DNA from: Streptomyces sp. DSM 15324
Lineage (GTDB): Bacteria > Actinomycetota > Actinomycetes > Streptomycetales > Streptomycetaceae
Direction of reading: 5' to 3'
Assembly (NCBI RefSeq): GCF_001514285.1
Contig: NZ_KQ949027.1
Location: 393,956-457,955, forward strand
Length of the DNA stretch: 64,000 nucleotides
Part shown: positions 58,607 to 64,000 of the stretch, piece by piece
How positions within the stretch are numbered: the first letter of the stretch is position 1
Layout: every line of letters starts with the position of its first letter
Notes under the pieces: model-generated
Seen by the model: the letters and a program-made list of their open reading frames with translations, nothing else
The model's database searches: none
What the model was told of the DNA's origin: nothing
Translations under genes and position numbers: made by a program

Positions 58607-59386
58607 GTGGACTTCCCCCGTGCGCTTCGTGAACGTCGTACCCGCCGTCATGTCAGCCAACTCGACCTGGCGCTGCGAGCGGGCACCACCCAGCGCTACC
58701 TCAGCTTCATCGAGTCCGGCAGGTCCGTCCCGGGCCGGAACATGGTCGTGCGCCTGGCCGAGTCGCTGGAGCTGCCGCTGCGGGAACGCAACGAGCTGCT
58801 GCTGGCCGCCGGGTACGCGCCCGCATACCCGGAGAGCTCCCTGGACGATCCGGTGCTGGCCCCCGTACGCACGGCGATCGACCACATCCTCCGCGGGCAC
58901 CTGCCGTACCCGGCGCTGGTCGTGGACCGGAGCGGGGACCTGATCGCCGCGAACACCGCATTGGACCTGATCACCGAGGGTGCGGCCCCCGAGCTGGTGG
59001 GGCCGGGCACGAACATCTACCGCCTTGCGCTGCATCCCGACGGCCTGGCTCCCCGTATCCTCAACCTCGCCGAGTGGGCCCGCCACATCGTGGTGCGCCT
59101 CGGCCACCTGGAGCAGTTGCGCGCGGAGCTCACCGGGTACGTTCCCGGGCTGGAGCCGTCCGCCGGGCACCTCGGTTTCGCGGTGCCGCTTCACCTTCGC
59201 TCCTCGTACGGTGAGCTGCGCCTGATGACGACGGTGACGACCTTCGCCACCGCCGTCGACGTGACGCTTGCCGAGCTGAAACTGGAGGCGTTCCTGCCGG
59301 CCGACCCGGCGACGGCCGAAGCCCTCTCGAGAGCAGCCGGGGCCATGGCTTGCCCTGCCGCCGGTCAGGAGCCCGGGAAGAGGTAG
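58607..59386 (+). CDS. XRE-family regulator with MmyB-like ligand domain
   Basis: A 259-aa protein from GTG 58607 (TACAAC six nt upstream); GTG 58577 with GGGGAA upstream would add ten residues. N-terminal HTH: FPRALRERRTRRHVSQLDLA ... TTQRYLSFIESGRSVPGR. The C-terminal MmyB-like PAS domain: LPYPALVVDRSGDLIAANTA and LGFAVPLHLRSSYGELRLMT; such domains bind fatty-acid-like ligands. It probably controls the divergent LLM oxidoreductase. Confidence 0.88.
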   Translation: MDFPRALRERRTRRHVSQLDLALRAGTTQRYLSFIESGRSVPGRNMVVRLAESLELPLRERNELLLAAGYAPAYPESSLDDPVLAPVRTAIDHILRGHLPYPALVVDRSGDLIAANTALDLITEGAAPELVGPGTNIYRLALHPDGLAPRILNLAEWARHIVVRLGHLEQLRAELTGYVPGLEPSAGHLGFAVPLHLRSSYGELRLMTTVTTFATAVDVTLAELKLEAFLPADPATAEALSRAAGAMACPAAGQEPGKR

Positions 59387-59414
59387 GGCGGCGCACTGGA
59401 ACTACCCTGGTCCG

Positions 59415-59672
59415 GTGCGTGACAGAACCCCAACCGATTCCGCCGCTCCCGGTGACCGACTGATCCGTGCCGGGGCCGTCGTCTTCCTCGTCGGTGCCGT
59501 GGCCACCCTCGTGACGATCGCCCCGCTGTTCCTCGGTACGACGCCTTTCCCGACGTACATGTTCGGGCTGAGCATGCTCATGGGCGTCGGATTCCTCGTC
59601 GCGGGCGCCGGGGTGCTCCGGTCGATCGCGGCGGGCCGGCGTCGGGCGCGGGCGGGGAATCAGCCCTCGTAG
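59415..59672 (+). CDS. Small two-helix membrane protein
   Basis: An 85-aa protein starting at GTG 59415, six nt after TACCCT (leaderless). Two transmembrane helices (about 17-38, IRAGAVVFLVGAVATLVTIA, and about 50-70, GLSMLMGVGFLVAGAGVLRS), with a basic tail RRRARAG. Family unknown. Its 3' end overlaps the convergent HAD gene by 13 bp. Confidence 0.7.
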   Translation: MRDRTPTDSAAPGDRLIRAGAVVFLVGAVATLVTIAPLFLGTTPFPTYMFGLSMLMGVGFLVAGAGVLRSIAAGRRRARAGNQPS

Positions 59673-60283
59673 TCCGCGAACCACGCCCCGAACCGGGTCA
59701 GGTCGTCGAGGACGACGTCCGCCCCGGCCTCGGTCAGTTCCGCGGCGCTGCACGGCCCCGTGGCCACGCCCACCGAGAACGCCTCGGCGAGCCGGGCCCC
59801 GCGCACGTCCCCCACATGGTCGCCGACGTACACGGACGCGCCGTGCTCCCGCAGCGCGTCCGCCTTCTGCGCCGCCCACAGGTTGCCGATCACCGCATGG
59901 GGCCGCATCCCCAGGTGCTCCATGTGGAGCCGGGCGTTGGGCTCCCACTTCGCGGTGACGACGATCGCCTTCCCGCCGGCCCGCCGCACCGCCTCCAGCG
60001 CCTCGTGGGCGCCGGGCATCGCGAGGGTGCCGGTGACGGCGTACGCCGGGTAGATCTCCCGGTAGAGGTCGGCCATGGCCGCCACGTCCTTGGCCGGGAA
60101 CCAGTTCGCCATCTCCTCCACCAGCGGCGGCCCCAGCCGCGTGACCACGAGATCGGCGTCGACGTACGTCCCGGTCCGCGCGGACAGCTCCGTCCAGCAG
60201 GCGTGGATACCGGGCCGGGAGTCGATGAGGGTCATGTCGAGGTCGAAGCCGACGGTACGGGCACGGAGGGAGGCGACGGTCAT
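59660..60283 (-). CDS. HAD-superfamily hydrolase (phosphoglycolate-phosphatase-like)
   Basis: A 207-aa protein. Motif I FDLDMTLIDSRPGI (nucleophile Asp), motif II in AIVVTAKWE, motif III around AAQKADAL, motif IV VYVGDHVGDVRGARLA. It is a small-cap (C1) HAD phosphatase; the substrate is unknown. ATG 60283 has CACAAT seven nt upstream with no ribosome site (leaderless); ATG 60292 would add three residues. Confidence 0.88.
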   Translation of the reverse strand: MTVASLRARTVGFDLDMTLIDSRPGIHACWTELSARTGTYVDADLVVTRLGPPLVEEMANWFPAKDVAAMADLYREIYPAYAVTGTLAMPGAHEALEAVRRAGGKAIVVTAKWEPNARLHMEHLGMRPHAVIGNLWAAQKADALREHGASVYVGDHVGDVRGARLAEAFSVGVATGPCSAAELTEAGADVVLDDLTRFGAWFADYEG

Positions 60284-60330
60284 GCGGGACATTGTGCCGG
60301 GCCGGGCCCCCGGTCCTCCGGGGGCCCGGC

Positions 60331-61269
60331 CTATGTCCGCCGCTGCGAGCGCCAGACCAGGAACAGCGCCGACGCCACGGCCGCGCCCCGCACCACCCAC
60401 GGCCAGGTCTCGCCGATCGCGTCGTTCATGTGCCCCTCGGCGATGGGCGCGCCCCAGCGGCCCTCGCTGCGGCCCCACAGCCACACCAGCCCGGCCGCGA
60501 CGGACAGCCCCGGCAGCCACATGACCGCCAGCTTGGTCTCCCGGTCGGTCAGCCGGCGCGAGACATAGGCGATCGCCCAGCCCGCGACCAGCAGCAACAG
60601 CTTTCCCAGCACCGCGCCGACGACCAGCGCGACGGCCGTGAGCAGCAGCAAGGGGTTGCTCCAGCCGCCGCTCGGGAGGGCGGGCCGGAACCGGCGACGT
60701 CCCTTGACCGCCGCGGCCTCCTCGCCCGCCGCCCCGTCGGGGTCCTTCGGCGTGTCCCCGGGCTCCTCCGGCTCCTTCTCCGTTCGCGGCGGCCGCGGGG
60801 CCCGCAGCATCTCCGGGATCTCGACCCCGCCGACGAACCCGGGCACCTCGTCGCCCACGGCGAACGGATCGGACTCCCGCTCCCACCAGTCGGGCACCTG
60901 GACCTCGTCGGCGAGCGTGCCCGACCGGGGCCCGGGCACCTTGCCCAGCCCCTGGGGGGACGGTGGCGGCCGGTCCTCGTCGTCCCGCTGTACGGGCACG
61001 GAGGGCGTCGGCGTCTGCGGGGCACCCGCGCCGCCGTCGGCCGCCGCGGCGACGACGTCGTCCGGGCTGCCGAGGCGGTCGATGATGCGGCGGACGGCGG
61101 CGGGCGAGTCGACGGCCGCCCGGGAGCGGCGCCGGTCGATCTCGTTGCGCAGCTCGGACACGAGCCGCATCCGCGTGGCCGACGACAACTGCTGCTGCTG
61201 TGCGACGTCGCCGACGCGGCTCAGATACTCGTAGACGACCTGGTCGCTCTCGATCCCCACGAAGGGCAC
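60331..61269 (-). CDS. Membrane protein with an N-terminal HAAS-like domain
   Basis: A 312-aa protein from GTG 61269. The N-terminus has EYLSRVGDVAQQQQLSSATR and RLVSELRNEIDRRRSR ... IIDRLGSPDDVVAAA, the repeat-like HAAS/DUF1700 pattern. A long Pro/Glu-rich linker is followed by four C-terminal transmembrane helices (from NPLLLLTAVALVVGAVLG to VASALFLVWRS). Such proteins often pair with PadR regulators, none of which is seen here. It is divergent from the XPB-N-like gene. Confidence 0.75.
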   Translation of the reverse strand: MPFVGIESDQVVYEYLSRVGDVAQQQQLSSATRMRLVSELRNEIDRRRSRAAVDSPAAVRRIIDRLGSPDDVVAAAADGGAGAPQTPTPSVPVQRDDEDRPPPSPQGLGKVPGPRSGTLADEVQVPDWWERESDPFAVGDEVPGFVGGVEIPEMLRAPRPPRTEKEPEEPGDTPKDPDGAAGEEAAAVKGRRRFRPALPSGGWSNPLLLLTAVALVVGAVLGKLLLLVAGWAIAYVSRRLTDRETKLAVMWLPGLSVAAGLVWLWGRSEGRWGAPIAEGHMNDAIGETWPWVVRGAAVASALFLVWRSQRRT

Positions 61270-61340
61270 GGTACCGCGCAGGGGATGCGCGGGTCCGGGG
61301 GCGCGGCCCCCCGGCGCGGTGACCCGCTAACGTGGGCAAG

Positions 61341-63914
61341 ATGAGCACCGAGGACCACCCGGCCCCCCGGTCCCTCGCGGAGGCGCTCCGCGGCAGGGAC
61401 GACGCCTCCCTGGCCGCCCTCCTGCGCAGCCGCCCCGACCTCGTCACCCCGGTCCCGGGCGACCTCACCCAGCTCGCCACCCGGGCCGGCACCCGGGCCT
61501 CCGTCGTACGGGCGCTGGAGCGGCTCGACCGGTTCGCCCTGCAGACCGCGGAGGCGCTGGCGGTGGCCGCGGACCCGTCGTCGTACGACGAACTGCTCGG
61601 CCTGATGGCCGGGGACGCCCGCGACCCGGAGGTGTCGGCCGCACTGCCCGGCGCCCTCGCGGCGCTGCGCGAGCAGGCGCTCGTGTGGGGCGCCGACGAC
61701 CGCCTCCGTCTGGTCCGCACGGCCCGTGAGCTGCTCGCCCCGTCGCCGCAGCACCCGTCCCCCACCGGTCTCGGCCCGAGTGTGCGGGAGGCGACGGCGG
61801 GGATGTCGCCGGGCCGGATCCAGGAGATCGTGGCGACGGCCGGGCTGCCGTCCACGCACGACTCGGTGTCCGCCGTGGACGCGCTGACCGCGCTGTTCAC
61901 CCACCGCAGGAAGATGAAGGCGCTGCTGGCCAAGGGCCCGGCGGAGTCCGTGGAGGTGCTGGAGCGGCTGGTGTGGGGCCCGCCGTACGGCCAGGTCACC
62001 CATGATCCGGCGCCCCGGCTGCGCTGGCTGCTGGACCGTGGCCTGCTGCTGCCGACGGCGCCCGGCACGGTCGTCCTCCCGCGCGAGGTCGCCCTGCATC
62101 TGCGGGCCGGACGGGCGCACCGGGCGCCGGAGCCGCTGCCGCCCGCCGTGGAGCCGTCCGTCACCCACCGTCCACAGGTTGTGGACAGTACGGCGGCCGG
62201 GCAGGCGTACACCGCGCTGGCGACGGTGGAGGAGCTGCTGAAGGACTGGGACGAGGGCGGCCCGGCGGTGCTGCGGGCCGGCGGACTGAGCGTGCGGGAC
62301 CTGAAGCGGACCGCCGTCGCCCTCGACGTTCCGGAGCCGACCGCGGCCTTCTGGGTGGAGCTGGCGTACGCCGCCGGGCTGATCGCCTCCGACGGCGAGG
62401 CCGACGAGCGGTACGCGGCGACGCCCGCGTACGACGAGTGGCTGGAGCGGCCCCCCGCCGAGCGCTGGGCACTTCTCGCCCAGGCGTGGCTGGCGGCGAC
62501 CCGGACGTCCGGGGTGGTCGGCGGCCGGGACGCCAAGGAGCGGGCGCTGTCGGCGCTGGGCCCCGGCCTCGACCGCTCGGCGGCGCCCGAGGTGCGCCAC
62601 CGGGTGCTGGCGCTGCTGGCCGCGCTGCCGGAGGGCGCCGCGCCGGACCCGCAGACGGTCCTGGCCCGGCTCCGCTGGGAGCGCCCGCTGCGCGGCCCGC
62701 AGTCCGTTCCCGGCCCCGGCCCCGCTCAGGGCACCCCCCGGGGCGAGGACGATCTCCGCTCCCGCCTCGCCCGCTGGACCCTCGCCGAGGCCGAGCTGCT
62801 CGGCGTGACCGGACGGGGTGCGCTGTCGGCCCAGGGCCGGTCCCTGATCGGCGGGTCGCCGGCCGCCCCCGGCCGGCACCCGGAACCCGAGGGCCCCGGC
62901 GACAAGCTCCCGGTCCACCACCACCGCACGGCCGCCCCCCTCGCCCCCCTGTCCCCGCCGGAGCAGGCCATGGCCGCCGCGGCCGCCGCCCGTCTGCTGG
63001 CGCCGCTGCTGCCCGAGCCCCTGGACCACGTCCTGCTCCAGGCGGACCTCACGGCCGTGGCCCCGGGCCCGCTGCGCCGCCCGCTCGCGGAGGTGCTGGG
63101 GGTGCTCGCCGACGTGGAGTCCAAGGGCGGCGCGACCGTCTACCGCTTCACTCCCGGCTCCGTACGCCGCGCCCTGGACGCCGGCCGCAGCGCCTCCGAC
63201 CTGCACGCCTTCCTCGCCCAGCACTCGCGTACGCCGGTGCCGCAGCCGCTCGCCTATCTGATCGACGACGTGGCGCGCAGGCACGGGCAGCTGCGGGTGG
63301 GCGCGGCCTCGGCGTACGTCCGCTGCGACGACGACACCGTGCTGAACGAGATCCTCGCCGACAAACGGGCCGGCACACTGCGGCTCCGCCGCCTCGCCCC
63401 GACGGTCCTGGCGGCCCAGGCCGATCCGGCGACCCTGCTCGAAGGGCTGCGCGCGATGGGGTACGCCCCCGCCGCCGAATCGGCCGAGGGCGATGTCCTG
63501 ATCACTCGCGCCCACGCCCACCGCACCCCGCCCCGCACGCCCCCCGAGCCGGTCCCGGACGGCCCCCCGGTGCCCGACGCGACCCTGCTCTCGGCGGCGG
63601 TCCGGGCGATCCGGGCGGGCGACCTGGCCTCGACGGCCCCCCGCAGACCCACGGACACGGCGACCCCCCTGGCCCCCGGCGAACTCCCCCGCACCAGCTC
63701 CGCCGAGACCCTGGCCACCATGCAGGCCGCCGTCCTGACCGGCGAGGCGCTCTGGATCGGCTACGTCAACGCGGAGGGCTCCGCCAGCCAGCGCGTCATC
63801 GCCCCCGTGCGGGTGGAGGGCGGCTTCGTCACGGCGTACGACCACACGGCGGACGAGGTGAGGACGTATCCGCTGCACCGGATCACGGGAGTGGCAGAAC
63901 TGGCGGACGACTAA
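61341..63914 (+). CDS. Helicase-associated (XPB/Ssl2 N-terminal-like) protein
   Basis: An 857-aa protein from ATG 61341; TAACGT lies seven nt upstream (leaderless); a GTG at 61332 is the other choice. Repeats of wHTH type run through it: RSLAEALRGRDDASLAALLR, DRFALQTAEALAVAADPSSY, LRWLLDRGLLLPTAPGTVVL. The C-terminal part, LDHVLLQADLTAVAPGPLRR, VESKGGATVYRFTPGSVRRA and AYVRCDDDTVLNEIL, matches the helicase_C_3/XPB-N module. It ends with a WYL-like segment (GEALWIGYVNAEGSASQRVI ... VTAYDHTADEVRTYPLHRIT). In Streptomyces it precedes an XPB-type helicase, which would be just right of the window. No helicase motifs of its own. Confidence 0.85.
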   Translation: MSTEDHPAPRSLAEALRGRDDASLAALLRSRPDLVTPVPGDLTQLATRAGTRASVVRALERLDRFALQTAEALAVAADPSSYDELLGLMAGDARDPEVSAALPGALAALREQALVWGADDRLRLVRTARELLAPSPQHPSPTGLGPSVREATAGMSPGRIQEIVATAGLPSTHDSVSAVDALTALFTHRRKMKALLAKGPAESVEVLERLVWGPPYGQVTHDPAPRLRWLLDRGLLLPTAPGTVVLPREVALHLRAGRAHRAPEPLPPAVEPSVTHRPQVVDSTAAGQAYTALATVEELLKDWDEGGPAVLRAGGLSVRDLKRTAVALDVPEPTAAFWVELAYAAGLIASDGEADERYAATPAYDEWLERPPAERWALLAQAWLAATRTSGVVGGRDAKERALSALGPGLDRSAAPEVRHRVLALLAALPEGAAPDPQTVLARLRWERPLRGPQSVPGPGPAQGTPRGEDDLRSRLARWTLAEAELLGVTGRGALSAQGRSLIGGSPAAPGRHPEPEGPGDKLPVHHHRTAAPLAPLSPPEQAMAAAAAARLLAPLLPEPLDHVLLQADLTAVAPGPLRRPLAEVLGVLADVESKGGATVYRFTPGSVRRALDAGRSASDLHAFLAQHSRTPVPQPLAYLIDDVARRHGQLRVGAASAYVRCDDDTVLNEILADKRAGTLRLRRLAPTVLAAQADPATLLEGLRAMGYAPAAESAEGDVLITRAHAHRTPPRTPPEPVPDGPPVPDATLLSAAVRAIRAGDLASTAPRRPTDTATPLAPGELPRTSSAETLATMQAAVLTGEALWIGYVNAEGSASQRVIAPVRVEGGFVTAYDHTADEVRTYPLHRITGVAELADD

Positions 63915-63915
63915 C

Positions 63916-63995
63916 GGCCGACGGGCGGAGGCCTGGCGGCCGACGGGCGGGCCACCGGCGGAGGCCTGGCGGCCGACGGGCGGAGGCCTGGCGGA
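63916..63995. repeat. 22-bp direct repeats at the window end
   Basis: Three copies of a 22-bp unit (core GGCCGACGGGCGGAGGCCTG); the middle copy has about eight extra bases inserted (gccaccgg). They directly follow the XPB-N-like stop codon. The array may continue past the window. Confidence 0.8.
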
Positions 63996-64000
63996 CGACC

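Overview
The window is a stretch of Streptomyces chromosome. The evidence is very high GC, strong third-position GC in the real genes, many GTG starts, and a gene set typical of that genus: futalosine-pathway menaquinone genes, DUF3027, DUF2530 and DUF2771 proteins, a mycothiol-type DinB protein and a CebR box. Identifications rest on reading motifs by eye; no database search was run.

Left part (1-17.6 kb). A truncated PAS-domain protein and a GNAT acetyltransferase are followed by the wreck of an IscB-type RNA-guided nuclease gene. Next comes an elaborate leader region: a consensus promoter, a 12-codon ORF with a near-perfect Shine-Dalgarno sequence, long hairpins and a leaderless 24-aa leader peptide. 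It precedes a 2-oxoglutarate/Fe(II) oxygenase. A citrate-synthase-like gene lies divergent to pdxH. An eight-gene leftward operon (15.9 to 5.75 kb) encodes a DinB-like protein, AtuA, acyl-CoA carboxylase beta and biotinylated alpha subunits, an acyl-CoA dehydrogenase, an acyl-CoA ligase, an enoyl-CoA hydratase and a TetR regulator. It looks like a branched-chain or terpenoid acyl-CoA catabolic unit, and a perfect 14-bp palindrome in its promoter is the probable TetR operator. A 24-unit, 22-bp satellite with a 66-bp higher-order period separates it from an EamA transporter.

Middle part (17.6-42 kb). A fused FAD/Fe-S dehydrogenase, serC and a lone gcvH are followed by secreted proteins: an S33 tripeptidyl aminopeptidase and a GH5-CBM2 cellulase with an exact CebR operator. 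The most interesting locus is 29-36 kb: a processive GT2 synthase, two membrane-tethered right-handed beta-helix proteins, UDP-glucose dehydrogenase and an aldo/keto reductase, all leftward. It looks like an uncharacterised synthase-dependent, uronic-acid polysaccharide system. It is bracketed by the intact reductase and by an inverted, decayed copy of that reductase's C-terminus, with an exact CRP-type site nearby. ThpR, Uma2, an MFS/MarR pair, an RHH protein and a purine permease follow.

Right part (42-64 kb). A CtpE-like P-type ATPase, three tandem secreted paralogues, a sacsin/Hsp90-like ATPase, DUF3027, an MFS protein, DUF2771-mqnB-mqnD, a cold-shock protein, an LLM oxidoreductase divergent from an XRE regulator, a HAD hydrolase, and an XPB-N-like protein. 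Two copies of one short palindromic element lie in-frame inside two unrelated genes. Several intergenic gaps hold GC-rich tandem arrays. At least ten genes have a -10 hexamer only 6-7 nt before the start codon and are probably translated from leaderless mRNAs.
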